64,000 nucleotides of DNA from the NCBI RefSeq assembly GCF_031450805.1, contig NZ_JARTVY010000005.1, positions 558,001 through 622,000 of the forward strand, written 5' to 3'. The notes beneath the pieces were generated by a model. That model worked only from the letters and a program-made list of their open reading frames with translations, made no database searches and had not been told where the DNA came from. The position numbers and the translations under genes were made by a program. This document shows, piece by piece, positions 17,179 to 26,356 of the stretch. The DNA is from Caballeronia sp031450805 (GTDB lineage Bacteria > Pseudomonadota > Gammaproteobacteria > Burkholderiales > Burkholderiaceae). Each line of letters opens with the position of its first letter. Within the stretch, counting starts at the first letter, position 1.

Positions 17179-19596
17179 CTACGACGGCGTGCCCGTCTGC
17201 CGCCGATGCTCCGGCGTCTCGGCCGCCACCGTTGCGCCCGTCTTGTCGTTAGGCACGTCGCCCTGGTGCCAGCTCTGCGCATCGGCGCTCACCTCGCAAT
17301 CGCCCCGGCTCAGCGAAAGGAGCACGGGTATCGACTTGTACGAAGGCGTGCCGCTGCGCGGATCGTTGTCCGCGAGTGAAACGAGGCAATTGGCTTCCGG
17401 ATAGTACGCGGCGATGGACCCCGGCGCGATATCGAACGCGACTGCCGTCAGCCCGCACAAGCGCCGCGTTCCGCCGACGCTCACCGTGCTCTCGATCGTC
17501 TCCAGATCGACCAGATCGCCATGCTGCAAGCCGCGCGCTTCGAGATCGCGCTCGTTGACGAACACCACGTCGCGCCGGCCGGTGATGCCGCGATACCGGT
17601 CGTTGAATCCGTAGATCGTCGTGTTGTACTGATCATGGCTGCGGATGGTCGCGAGTATCAGTGCGTCGTCGCGATTCACGCGCGGGTCCATCATCACGCC
17701 CTTGTGCGCGATGAAGCGCGCGCGGCCGCCGGGCGTGTTCCATCGGCGCGCCGCGGCCGCGTTGAATAGCCGAAAGCCGCCGGGGTCCTGAATGCGGTCG
17801 TTGTAGCGGTCGAATTGCGGAAAGACTGCCTCGATCAGATCGCGGATACGGCTGTAATCGGCCACCCAGCCGTCCCAGTCGAGCGAGGCGTCGTCGAGCG
17901 TGGCCTTCGCCATCCGCGCGACGATGGCCGGCTCGGACAGCAGATGCCCGGACGCGGGCGGCAGCGATCCGCGCGACGCATGCACCATCGACATCGAATC
18001 TTCGACCGTCACCGTTTGCGGGCCGCTCGCCTGCACGTCGAGCTCGGTGCGTCCGAGGCACGGCAGGATGAACGTCTCCTTCGCCGTGAGCAGATGCGAG
18101 CGATTCAGCTTCGTTGCGATGTGCACCGCGAGATCGAGCTTGCGCATCGCATCGAAACATACCTGCGTGTCCGACATCGCCACGGGCAGATTGCCGCCGA
18201 GACAGATCAACGCTTTCGAGCGCCCGTCGCGCATTGCCTCGATCGCGGTGATCGCGCCGTGTCCATGCTCGCGCGGCGGGGCGAACTTGAATACGCGCTC
18301 GATCGAATCGAGCATGTCGTCGGGCGGCACTTCCGTGATGCCGACGGTGCGATCGCCCTGCACGTTGGAATGTCCGCGCAACGGGCAGATGCCCGCGCCG
18401 TCGCGGCCCATGTTCCCGCGCATCAAGAGCAGGTTGACGATCTGCTGAACGTTCGCCGTGCCGCTATGGTGCTGCGTGATGCCCATGCCATAGCACGCGA
18501 TCACCGCCTTCGAACCGGCGTACAGCTTCCCGATACGCTCGATCTCCGCGCGCTCGATGCCCGCCGCACCGACGATGTCGCTCCACGCAGTCGCGTCGAG
18601 ATCGGCGATGACTTCATCGAGCCCCTCCGTGTGTTCGTCGATGAACGCGCGATCGAGCACGCCTTCGCCGCCCTTCGAAAGGCTGTCGCGGTGCAGCGCG
18701 AGGACGGTCTTCATCATCCCCTTCATGAAGGCGACGTCGCCGCCGATCCTCACCTGGACGTAATCGGTGGCGATCGCCGTCGAGCGTCCCGTCACCATCT
18801 CGACCGGGTCTTGCGGCGATGCGAAGCGTTCGAGGCCGCGCTCCTTCAGCGGATTGAGCACGACGATTTTGGCGCCCCGCCGGGCCGCGCTGCGCAGTGT
18901 CGCGAGCATGCGCGGATGATTCGTGCCGGGGTTGTGGCCGATGCAGAAGATCGCATCGCAATGATCGAAGTCCGCGAGCGTCACCGTTCCCTTGCCGACG
19001 CCGATGGCCTCCGGCAAGCCGACGCTCGTCGGCTCGTGACACATGTTCGAGCAATCGGGGAAGTTGTTGGTGCCGAAGCGGCGCGCGAACAGTTGATACA
19101 GAAATGCCGCTTCATTCGATGCGCGCCCCGACGTATAGAACTCCGCCATGTGCGGATCGGGAAGGGCGCGCAGCGCCGCGCCGATGCGCTCGAATGCTTC
19201 GTCCCAGGAAACGGGCACGTAATGCCCGGTCTGCGCGTCGTAACGCATCGGATGCGTGAGGCGGCCTTCGTCCTCGAGCGCGTGATCGTTCCACGCCCAC
19301 AGTTCGCTCACCTTATGGCGGGCGAAGAACTCGGGCGTGGTCCGCTTGGTCGTGGCCTCCCATGAGACCGCCTTTGCGCCGTTCTCGCAGAACTCGAACG
19401 ACGACGTGCTGCGGGGGTCCGGCCACGCGCAGCCGGGACAATCGAAGCCGGCCGGCTGATTGACCTTGAGAAGCATCGTCGCTTCACGCGCCACGCCCAT
19501 CTGATGCTTCAGTGCGCGGGCCACTGCCTGCAACGCGCCCCATCCCCCAGCCGGTCCGCCATACGGGCCGACGCCCGGCACTTCACGCTTGCTCAT
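17179..19596 (-). CDS. FdhF/YdeP-type molybdopterin oxidoreductase
   Basis: This 805-residue protein belongs to the formate-dehydrogenase-like molybdopterin family that includes E. coli YdeP, a protein linked to acid resistance. Near the N-terminus are CPGCAWPDP (Cys53, Cys56) and EFCENGAKA (Cys70), probable iron-sulfur ligands. SNMCHEPTSVGLPEAIG carries a conserved cysteine that may contact Mo. Later come GHNPGTNHPRML, GRSTAIATDYVQV and RGHSNVQGDRTVGI, all typical. No signal peptide is seen, so it is cytoplasmic. It follows the glucose dehydrogenase by 59 bp on the same strand. Its start and ribosome binding site lie in a perfect hairpin. A 772-residue paralogue is at 54300. The substrate is unknown. 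Confidence 0.93.
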   Translation of the reverse strand: MSKREVPGVGPYGGPAGGWGALQAVARALKHQMGVAREATMLLKVNQPAGFDCPGCAWPDPRSTSSFEFCENGAKAVSWEATTKRTTPEFFARHKVSELWAWNDHALEDEGRLTHPMRYDAQTGHYVPVSWDEAFERIGAALRALPDPHMAEFYTSGRASNEAAFLYQLFARRFGTNNFPDCSNMCHEPTSVGLPEAIGVGKGTVTLADFDHCDAIFCIGHNPGTNHPRMLATLRSAARRGAKIVVLNPLKERGLERFASPQDPVEMVTGRSTAIATDYVQVRIGGDVAFMKGMMKTVLALHRDSLSKGGEGVLDRAFIDEHTEGLDEVIADLDATAWSDIVGAAGIERAEIERIGKLYAGSKAVIACYGMGITQHHSGTANVQQIVNLLLMRGNMGRDGAGICPLRGHSNVQGDRTVGITEVPPDDMLDSIERVFKFAPPREHGHGAITAIEAMRDGRSKALICLGGNLPVAMSDTQVCFDAMRKLDLAVHIATKLNRSHLLTAKETFILPCLGRTELDVQASGPQTVTVEDSMSMVHASRGSLPPASGHLLSEPAIVARMAKATLDDASLDWDGWVADYSRIRDLIEAVFPQFDRYNDRIQDPGGFRLFNAAAARRWNTPGGRARFIAHKGVMMDPRVNRDDALILATIRSHDQYNTTIYGFNDRYRGITGRRDVVFVNERDLEARGLQHGDLVDLETIESTVSVGGTRRLCGLTAVAFDIAPGSIAAYYPEANCLVSLADNDPRSGTPSYKSIPVLLSLSRGDCEVSADAQSWHQGDVPNDKTGATVAAETPEHRRQTGTPS

Positions 19597-19635
19597 TGCT
19601 GCCCTCCGTTGTCCAGTCCACGGAGGGCAGCAATG
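19594..19635 (-). promoter_or_regulatory. Perfect 16-bp hairpin sequestering the RBS and start of the molybdoenzyme gene
   Basis: CATTGCTGCCCTCCGT (19594-19609) and ACGGAGGGCAGCAATG (19620-19635) are exact reverse complements around a 10-base loop. In the minus-strand transcript the 3' arm contains both the Shine-Dalgarno GGAGGG and the AUG of the 17179-19596 gene. No T-run follows, so it is not a terminator. It should block initiation unless melted, by translation or transcription state, a protein, an RNA or heat. Confidence 0.75.
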
Positions 19636-19655
19636 CCTATGCCGTCGCGTCGCCC

Positions 19656-22079
19656 TCAGTGCTTGTCAGGCAATGCATAGGCGATCACATAATCTCCGAG
19701 CTTCGTCTTGAACGAGCCGTGCCCGCCCGCCGCGATCAGCACGTATTGCTTGCCGTTCGCCTCGTACGTCATCGGCGTGGCCTGTCCGCCTGCCGGCAGA
19801 CGCGCCTCCCAGAGCTGCTTGCCGGTATCGGTGCTGAACGCGCGGATATAGTCGTCCGCCGTGGCGCCGATGAAGAACACGCGGCCCGCCGTCGTGATCG
19901 GGCCGCCCAGCATCGGCATGCCCATCTTGAACGGAATCGGAATCGGCGATGCATCGCGCGTCGTGCCGATGCGCTTCTTCCAGATCACCTTGTGCGTATC
20001 GAGATCGAGCGCGGACACATAGCCCCACGCGGGCTGCTTGCACGGCAGGTTCAACGGCGAGAGGAACGGATTCAGCGTGACGCCGAACGGGACGCCGTAC
20101 TGCGGCTGAATGCCGACTTCCGTCCCGGTGCCGGCCCGACCTGCCTCGGGCGGATCGATCGGGTTGCCCGGCCCGCGCGGGATGAGCCGCGACACGAACG
20201 GCAGCGCGATAGGATTGGCAATCGCGATGCGCCGGTCCGTATCGACCGCAAGCCCGCCCCATTCGAACATGCCGAGGTTGCCCGGAAACACGAGCGTGCC
20301 CTGTTCCGACGGCGGCGTGAACGGCCCCTCGTAGCGCAGCCGATGAAAGATCACGCGGCACGCGAGCTGGTCGTACATCGTCGCGCCCCACATGTCGGCG
20401 CCCGTCAGGTTCTTTTGCGGCCGGTAGGTCAGTTCGGAGAACGGCTGGGTCGGCGAAAGACGATCCCCCTTCGCCGGCCCCTGCGGCACCGCCTGCTCGG
20501 GCGCGGGAACGATCGGCTTGCCGGTGCGGCGGTCGAGCACGAAGATGTTGCCCGTTTTCGCGGGCGCATAGATCGCCGGGACGATGTTGCCGCTCGCATC
20601 CTTGATATCCGAGATGGTCGGCTGCGCGGGCAGGTCCATGTCCCACAGATCGTGGTGCACGGTCTGATAGAACCAGGCGAGCTTGCCGGTCGTCGCGTTG
20701 AGCGCGAGCAGGCCGCTCGCGTAACGTTCCTGCTCCGGCGTGCGGTTGCCGCCCCAGATATCCGGCGTCGTTACGCCCATCGGCAGATAGACGAGATCCA
20801 GTTGCGCATCGTACGCGGCGGGCGCCCAGGAGTTCGGCGAGTTGCGCGTATAGCCGTGCTGGTCGTCGGGAATCGCGTTCGGATTGGCCGCGCCCGGATC
20901 GAAGGCCCACAGCAGCTTGCCGGTATCGACATCGAAGCCGCGAATCACGCCCGAAGGCTCGCGCGTGCCGTAGTTGTCCGTCACCGCACCGGCGATGACG
21001 ATTACCTTCGACGTCACGATCGGCGGCGACGTCGGCTCGTACTGGCCCGGCGTCTTCACCGGCTGCAGATGCTGAAGGTCCAGCACGCCGTTCGTTGCGA
21101 AGCCGGCGCAGCGCTGCCCGGTGGCGGCATCGAGTTCGAAAAGGCGGCCATCGTTGACGGGCAGGATGATGCGGCGCGCGCACATCGGCAGCGAAGCGGC
21201 ATTGTTGGCCTGGCGCGCCTGCGCGGCGGCGGGCGTCTCATAGTAGGACACGCCCCGGCAGGTCACGTGCTGAAAGCTCGGGTCCGGCTTCAGTTCCGGA
21301 TTGAAGCGCCACTTCTCCTTGCCGGTCGCGCCGTCCAACGCGATGGCGTGCTGATGCGGCGTGCAAAAGAACAGCGTGCCGTCGACGGCGAGCGGCGTCA
21401 CTTCGTCGGTGATTTCGACGGGATCGTTCGGGCCTTTCATGTCGCCGGTGCGAAAGCTCCATGCTTCCTTCAGATCGCCGACGTTCTTGTCGTTGATCTG
21501 CGCGAGCGGCGAATAGCGCGTGCCGCCCTGCGAGTTGCCATAGGCGAGCCAGTCGCCCGGCCGGCCGGCCGTGGCCTTCGCCGCAGGCGTGTCCGATCCC
21601 TGACGCGCGAACGAACCGTCGATCTCCTGCGGATCGTTGAGCGCCGCATACACGAGCGCGATGCCCGTCAGCACGAGCGCCACCGCCATCGCGATTCCGC
21701 CTCCGCGCACCGGCGTTGCATACAGGCGATAGGTGAACGGCAGCAGCAGCCACACGCCGACGATCACGAGCACGTCGAGACGCGGCGCGAGCGCCCAGAA
21801 ATCGAAACCGGCTTCGATGACGGCCCATATCAGCGTGCCGAACAGCAGGAGCGCATAGACGAAGAGCGCCGCGGAATTGCGCCGCATGATGAGCCACGCG
21901 ACCGCCAGCATGAGCAGGCCCGCGATGACGTAATAGGGCGATCCGCCGATCGTCACGAGCCATATGCCGACGCCCGCGAGATAAAGCCCGGATATCGCGA
22001 GGAAGACGATGGTGAGCCACTTGACGACGGGCGACGGCGAGCGGGCGGCAGGCCGCGCTGGCGGGGCATTGGTATTCAT
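19656..22079 (-). CDS. gcd: Membrane-bound PQQ-dependent glucose dehydrogenase
   Basis: Gcd oxidises glucose to gluconolactone in the periplasm and passes electrons to ubiquinone. The acid released dissolves mineral phosphate. The 807-residue protein has five N-terminal membrane helices (VVKWLTIVFLAISGLYLAG onward, to about residue 140). A PQQ beta-propeller follows with repeated WAFDPGAANPN, YTRNSPNSWAPAAYD, WFYQTVHHDLWDMDLPAQPT and WGATMYDQLACR segments. Length and layout match the glucose/quinate/shikimate family. Glucose is the likeliest substrate but quinate cannot be ruled out by eye. An AGAGG site lies upstream. It is the fourth gene of the minus-strand run from 26204. Confidence 0.94.
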   Translation of the reverse strand: MNTNAPPARPAARSPSPVVKWLTIVFLAISGLYLAGVGIWLVTIGGSPYYVIAGLLMLAVAWLIMRRNSAALFVYALLLFGTLIWAVIEAGFDFWALAPRLDVLVIVGVWLLLPFTYRLYATPVRGGGIAMAVALVLTGIALVYAALNDPQEIDGSFARQGSDTPAAKATAGRPGDWLAYGNSQGGTRYSPLAQINDKNVGDLKEAWSFRTGDMKGPNDPVEITDEVTPLAVDGTLFFCTPHQHAIALDGATGKEKWRFNPELKPDPSFQHVTCRGVSYYETPAAAQARQANNAASLPMCARRIILPVNDGRLFELDAATGQRCAGFATNGVLDLQHLQPVKTPGQYEPTSPPIVTSKVIVIAGAVTDNYGTREPSGVIRGFDVDTGKLLWAFDPGAANPNAIPDDQHGYTRNSPNSWAPAAYDAQLDLVYLPMGVTTPDIWGGNRTPEQERYASGLLALNATTGKLAWFYQTVHHDLWDMDLPAQPTISDIKDASGNIVPAIYAPAKTGNIFVLDRRTGKPIVPAPEQAVPQGPAKGDRLSPTQPFSELTYRPQKNLTGADMWGATMYDQLACRVIFHRLRYEGPFTPPSEQGTLVFPGNLGMFEWGGLAVDTDRRIAIANPIALPFVSRLIPRGPGNPIDPPEAGRAGTGTEVGIQPQYGVPFGVTLNPFLSPLNLPCKQPAWGYVSALDLDTHKVIWKKRIGTTRDASPIPIPFKMGMPMLGGPITTAGRVFFIGATADDYIRAFSTDTGKQLWEARLPAGGQATPMTYEANGKQYVLIAAGGHGSFKTKLGDYVIAYALPDKH

Positions 22080-22213
22080 TCACACACCTCTGTTTGCGAC
22101 TTGAGTGACGGACGATGCGGTCAGCACGACGCGTCGCATGCGTCTGATGCGCGTGCGACGCTGGCTGGCGATGCGATCAGCGACGCAAGAGATGCGCCGC
22201 TGCAGCAAGCGAG

Positions 22214-24016
22214 TCAAGCACTTGACGTGCCACTGCCGCTTTTCGCGCCCGGCGCGAGGATGTTCGGCAGAACCGGATTTTCAGGCTGCGTATAACGCGC
22301 TTCCACGGCCTTTCGGATTCCGTCGAGACTGTCGGCGGCCGAAAGCGCTTCGTCGGCTTCGATCCCGCGCGCTTCGTCGGCGAGCGTGGCATCGCCGATG
22401 ACGTCGCGGAACCATGTCGAGTAATCGCCCCGTCGCAAGTGGAAGAGCCAGGTGTCCTCATCGACGCCTTCCGCGATTTCGAGGAACAGCACGAGGTTGT
22501 GCGCGCGCAGATTCAGCTTGTTGTCGGGACCGCGAAAATAGAAGCTGCGCTCGGGGATCAGCATGCCCTCCGCATACTTCCGCACGTGCCGCCGGCGGTG
22601 TGTCTTCGCCGGCTCCGCGCGCACCACGACCGGTGCGCCCCACGTCCCCTCGCGATCGCGACGCCAGACGAGCGCCTCCCCTGTCTCGATCTCTTCGGGA
22701 AGCTCGGCCGGTTCGTCGATGCCTGCGGCCTGCGCGAATTCCTGCAGCGTTTCCTGCGCGCCCGGACCCGCGCCGATGAACACCGTCACGCGATCGAGCA
22801 GCCGCGCCGAGAGCTGATTCGGATGCACGGTCGCGAACAAGGCGGGCGCGAGCTGGTCGGGCAGCGTTTCATCGGCGGCATTGATGCTCGCGGGAAAGAA
22901 GTGATGCGCCTCGTCGAAGATCATCCAGTGCGGACGGCCGGTGAGCGCGCGCGTCTTCTGCATGTGGGCGAGCACGGTCGCGCAATACGTCGGCCGCTCC
23001 GCGAACGAGACGCGCATCAGGTTGACGACGACCGACTGGCTCGGCTGGTGAATGAGCCGCGTGACGTCATCGGCTTTCGGGGCGGTCTCCGCGTCGCCGA
23101 TGGGCAGCGCGCCTTCGAAGTTGTCGAAGTCGCCTTCGGGATCGAGCGCGCAGAACTGATAGCCCGATTCCGACAGCCGCTCCATCAGGCCGGTGATGAG
23201 CGTGGACTTGCCGCCGCCGGATTGCCCCGCGACCAGCGCGACCGTGTCCTGCGGCGGGAGCGTTGCGGTTTTGTCGCCGTCCGCGTCGTTTTCTTCGACG
23301 CGCTCGCCGAGCACCAGATGACGCCGCGTGAGATGCTCGCTCGCGCCGGCGAGATCGTCTTCGAGGATCGCTTCGATCAGCTCCGTCACGCCGGCGCCGC
23401 ATTCGCGATCCAGCACGATATCGGCGTGCGCCTTCAGCGCATCGATCGCGTTGCCGACGGCCGCCGATATCTCGCACGCATCGAGCAGCGGGTGATCGTT
23501 TTGCGCGTCGCCGACGCCGACCGCATTGCGCGGCGACAGCGCCATCTTGTCGAGCGCCGCGAGCAGGCCGCTCGCCTTGCTGACCCCGGGTGCGAGGACC
23601 ATCACCGCGTCGCCGTTATAGACGACGTGCAGATCGAGACCGAGATCGCGGATAGCGGCGTGCGCCTGTTCATCGTAAGGCTTCACGGTCGCGACGAGCG
23701 TCTGGCTCACGCCGAGATGACGCACGCCGCTTGCCTTCATCGCCTCGACGAATTCGGGCGGCGGCGGGGGCGCGAGCAAGGTGCGCTCGCGCGTCGCCGG
23801 CGAGTAGATCACGCCGCCGTTCTCGGCGACGATCAGCGAGAAGCGATCGACGCGATCGCACAGGGTAAGGAGATCGTCGAGTTCGCGTCCCGTCACGAGC
23901 ACCATATGACGCCCCGACGCACGCAGCCGGTCGACGGCGTCCCATGTTGCATCGCTCACGCGGCCTTCTTCGGCGAGCGTGTTGTCGTAATCGCTGGCAA
24001 GCACCATGCATCGCAT
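22214..24016 (-). CDS. HAD-IIB phosphatase fused to HerA/DUF87-like ATPase
   Basis: Two domains sit in one 600-residue chain. Residues 1-225 are a Cof/SPP-type HAD phosphatase. DYDNTLAEEG holds the nucleophile Asp9 and acid Asp11, VLVTGRELDDL is motif II, and NAVGVGDAQNDHPLL is motif IV. From about residue 250 there is a P-loop ATPase with Walker A AGQSGGGKSTLITGL, CALDPEGDFDNFEG as in HerA-type pumps, and Walker B HWMIFDEAHHFFP. The C-terminal 100 residues have RHVRKYAEGMLIP and LFHLRRGDYSTWFRDVIGD. It begins 15 bp after a GT4 gene ends, so it is probably co-transcribed with two glycosyltransferases and may dephosphorylate a sugar-phosphate product. Why an ATPase is attached is unknown. Confidence 0.85.
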   Translation of the reverse strand: MRCMVLASDYDNTLAEEGRVSDATWDAVDRLRASGRHMVLVTGRELDDLLTLCDRVDRFSLIVAENGGVIYSPATRERTLLAPPPPPEFVEAMKASGVRHLGVSQTLVATVKPYDEQAHAAIRDLGLDLHVVYNGDAVMVLAPGVSKASGLLAALDKMALSPRNAVGVGDAQNDHPLLDACEISAAVGNAIDALKAHADIVLDRECGAGVTELIEAILEDDLAGASEHLTRRHLVLGERVEENDADGDKTATLPPQDTVALVAGQSGGGKSTLITGLMERLSESGYQFCALDPEGDFDNFEGALPIGDAETAPKADDVTRLIHQPSQSVVVNLMRVSFAERPTYCATVLAHMQKTRALTGRPHWMIFDEAHHFFPASINAADETLPDQLAPALFATVHPNQLSARLLDRVTVFIGAGPGAQETLQEFAQAAGIDEPAELPEEIETGEALVWRRDREGTWGAPVVVRAEPAKTHRRRHVRKYAEGMLIPERSFYFRGPDNKLNLRAHNLVLFLEIAEGVDEDTWLFHLRRGDYSTWFRDVIGDATLADEARGIEADEALSAADSLDGIRKAVEARYTQPENPVLPNILAPGAKSGSGTSSA

Positions 24017-24031
24017 AGCGGTATCCCTCAG

Positions 24032-25105
24032 TTAAGCGTCCTCTTCGACGAGATGCGGCGGCATCGCGCATCGGGCGGCGCGCGCGTCGAGCAGGCGCCG
24101 ATAAACATCGACGTAATCGCGCGCCATGCGTTCGGCCGTGAAGCGCCGCTCGAAACTTTCGCGGCAGCGGCGGCGATCGATTTGCGGCAGACGCGCCACG
24201 GCCTCGACCGCTTCGTCCTCGTCGCGCACGACGAAGCCGTTCACGCCATCCTCGATGATCTCCGGCACCGAGCCGCGCCCGAATGCGATCACCGGCGTGC
24301 CGCAGGCCAGCGCCTCGATCATCACGAGGCCGAACGGCTCCGGCCAGTCGATCGGAAACAGCAATCCGCGCGCATGGCCGATGAGATGGCTCTTCCCTGC
24401 ATCGTCCTGCTCGCCGGCATATTCGATCAGCGGGGCCTGCACGAGCGGCGCGACGGCGCTTTCGAAGTACGGGCGATCGGCTTCGTCCACCTTCGCCGCG
24501 ATGCGAAGCGGCACGTTCGCACGGCGCGCGATGCGGATTGCGGCATCCGGTCCCTTGGCCGGCGCGATCCGGCCGACGAACGCGAGGTGTTCGCCCGCGC
24601 GTTCGCGGAACGGGTAGAGCGTGCCGGGCAAGCCGTGATGCACCGTGCCCGCCCACGACAGCCACGGCAGCGGCGCGCGCTGCGCGTCGGAGATGGATAC
24701 GAGCGGAACGTCCGCGAAGCGTCGATACATCGGCTCGAGGCCGGGCACGTCGAGCCGCCAGTGAAGCGTCGTGACATGCGCGCACTGCATGCGCCGCGCG
24801 AACGGAAAACTCTGGTAGTCCGTATGAAAATGCACGATGTCGAACTGCTTCGACGCAGCCACGACATCTTCGAGCATCGCGAAGTGGAAGGCTTGCGGGT
24901 CGGCTGTGTCTTCGACGAGCCTCACCGCGCAATCGCTGCCCGCAACGAGCTTCGCGCTCGTGCGGGAATCCGCGCTCGCGAACAGCGTGACATCGTGGCC
25001 CGCCTTTACGAGCTCTTCGCTGAGATAGGACACGATCCGTTCGATGCCGCCGTAACGCCGCGGCGGCACGCTCTCATACAACGTCGATACCTGGGCGATG
25101 CGCAT
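24032..25105 (-). CDS. GT4 family glycosyltransferase
   Basis: This 357-residue retaining GT-B glycosyltransferase starts MRIAQVSTLYESVPPRRYGG. The family-4 C-terminal motif is EPFGLVMIEALACGTPVIAF, with the usual E-x7-E spacing. LAFVGRIAPAKGPDAAIRIA marks the nucleotide-sugar domain. The open frame extends 213 bp upstream into the previous gene, so the ATG at 25105 was chosen. That leaves four bases after the upstream stop codon. It is clearly a duplicate of the 25110-26204 gene (shared YESVPP, SYL-E-LV-AGHDVTLFA and DWPEPFGLVMIEA layout). No membrane helix is seen. Donor and acceptor are unknown. Confidence 0.92.
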   Translation of the reverse strand: MRIAQVSTLYESVPPRRYGGIERIVSYLSEELVKAGHDVTLFASADSRTSAKLVAGSDCAVRLVEDTADPQAFHFAMLEDVVAASKQFDIVHFHTDYQSFPFARRMQCAHVTTLHWRLDVPGLEPMYRRFADVPLVSISDAQRAPLPWLSWAGTVHHGLPGTLYPFRERAGEHLAFVGRIAPAKGPDAAIRIARRANVPLRIAAKVDEADRPYFESAVAPLVQAPLIEYAGEQDDAGKSHLIGHARGLLFPIDWPEPFGLVMIEALACGTPVIAFGRGSVPEIIEDGVNGFVVRDEDEAVEAVARLPQIDRRRCRESFERRFTAERMARDYVDVYRRLLDARAARCAMPPHLVEEDA

Positions 25106-25109
25106 GACG

Positions 25110-26204
25110 TTATGCCTGCAACGCGTCGGTGTCGAAATCGGCGGCATCGGCATTGGCGGCCGGCGCAGGCGCGCGCGAGTCCAGCAGATCGCGATAGACC
25201 GCGACATAGTCGCGCGCCATGCGATCGGCGGAAAAGCGCTGCTCGAAAGTCCTGCGGCATCGCGCCCGATCGATCTCTCCGAGATCGCGCACAGCGCACA
25301 CGGCCTCTTCCACATCATCGACGATGAAGCCGCTCACGCCATGCTCGATCACTTCGGGCACCGCGCCGCGCCTGAACGCGATTACCGGCGTGCCGGATGC
25401 CATCGCTTCGATCATCACGAGGCCGAACGGCTCTTCCCAGTCGATCGGAAAAACGAGCGCACGTGCATGGGCGAACAACGCGCGCCGTGCTTCGCCGCCC
25501 ACTTCGCCGAGATATTCGACGAAAGACTGCGAAGCCTCCAGCAGCGGACAAATCTCTTCCTTGAAATAGGCGCGCTCGCCCGGATGCACGGCTGCGGCAA
25601 TCTTGAGCGGCATCCCCGCGCGGCGCGCAATCTCGATCGCGCGATCGATGCGCTTTTCCGGCATCACGCGTCCGACGAAGAGCAGATAGTCGCCGCCTTC
25701 CTGCGAATAGCGCATTTCATCGAGCGCGAGGCCGTGATGAACCGTCGCGCGCCAGTTGGCGTCGGGCATCCCGCTGCGCTGGCTCTCCGAAATGGCGACG
25801 AGCGGCGCATCGCGGAACGTATCGAAGAGCGGGCCGTGATCGGCGGGCAAGAGGCGGCCATGCATCGTCGTGATGGACGGACATGCGAAGAGGCGCTGCA
25901 TCGGCAGATGCAAGGGCTCGGTGTGGAAGTGGATCACGTCGAACTGCGATGAACGTTTGATGACCGCATCCAGCTGGCGCAAGTGATGACTCGTCGTATC
26001 CCACACGCGTTCGTCGCGCCACAGCGCGGTGGGCGTGCCGCTGCGAAGGCGGGCGCGCGTGCGGGAATCGCCGGTGGCGAAGAGCGTGACGTCGTGCCCC
26101 GCCGCGACGAGTGCTTCGGTCAGGTAAGAGATGATGCGCTCGGTGGCGCCGTATGCGATAGGAGGGACGCTCTCGTAGAGCGGTGCGACCTGTGCGATTT
26201 TCAT
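25110..26204 (-). CDS. GT4 family glycosyltransferase (paralogue of the next gene)
   Basis: This 364-residue GT-B enzyme begins MKIAQVAPLYESVPPIAYGA. LLFVGRVMPEKRIDRAIEIA and DWEEPFGLVMIEAMASGTPV give the GT4 donor-binding site. The start at 26204 aligns with the partner gene. The C-terminal tail (APAPAANADAADFD) is extra and looks disordered. As first gene of the run it faces the CBS gene across a 152-bp divergent promoter region. Paired GT4 genes plus a HAD phosphatase suggest synthesis of a glycoside such as a compatible solute or a surface glycan. That is inference from context. Confidence 0.92.
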   Translation of the reverse strand: MKIAQVAPLYESVPPIAYGATERIISYLTEALVAAGHDVTLFATGDSRTRARLRSGTPTALWRDERVWDTTSHHLRQLDAVIKRSSQFDVIHFHTEPLHLPMQRLFACPSITTMHGRLLPADHGPLFDTFRDAPLVAISESQRSGMPDANWRATVHHGLALDEMRYSQEGGDYLLFVGRVMPEKRIDRAIEIARRAGMPLKIAAAVHPGERAYFKEEICPLLEASQSFVEYLGEVGGEARRALFAHARALVFPIDWEEPFGLVMIEAMASGTPVIAFRRGAVPEVIEHGVSGFIVDDVEEAVCAVRDLGEIDRARCRRTFEQRFSADRMARDYVAVYRDLLDSRAPAPAANADAADFDTDALQA

Positions 26205-26356
26205 CGATGAGTTCCGGTGTCGGCCACGCGGATGCATGGTTGTTGTCGTTCGTTGCGCTCACTGAGCAATCTGCGGGCCGACGTTCGCCTGCGCGGTGAA
26301 TCGACGGCATGCCGCATGCTTGACCGATGATCCGCCTCGATCTACCGGAGAACGCC

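Noticed and set aside
17815..19365. 516-residue plus-strand open frame
   Set aside because: It is a shadow of the YdeP-type gene, with Arg/His-rich composition and no motif.
19512..22295. 927-residue open frame on the plus strand
   Set aside because: It is antisense to gcd and the molybdoenzyme start. The translation is extremely Arg/His-rich, the usual shadow of a GC-rich gene in the complementary frame.
22439..25327. 962-residue open frame on the plus strand
   Set aside because: It is antisense to the HAD-ATPase fusion and a glycosyltransferase, whose motifs are clear. The composition is Arg/His-rich without domains.
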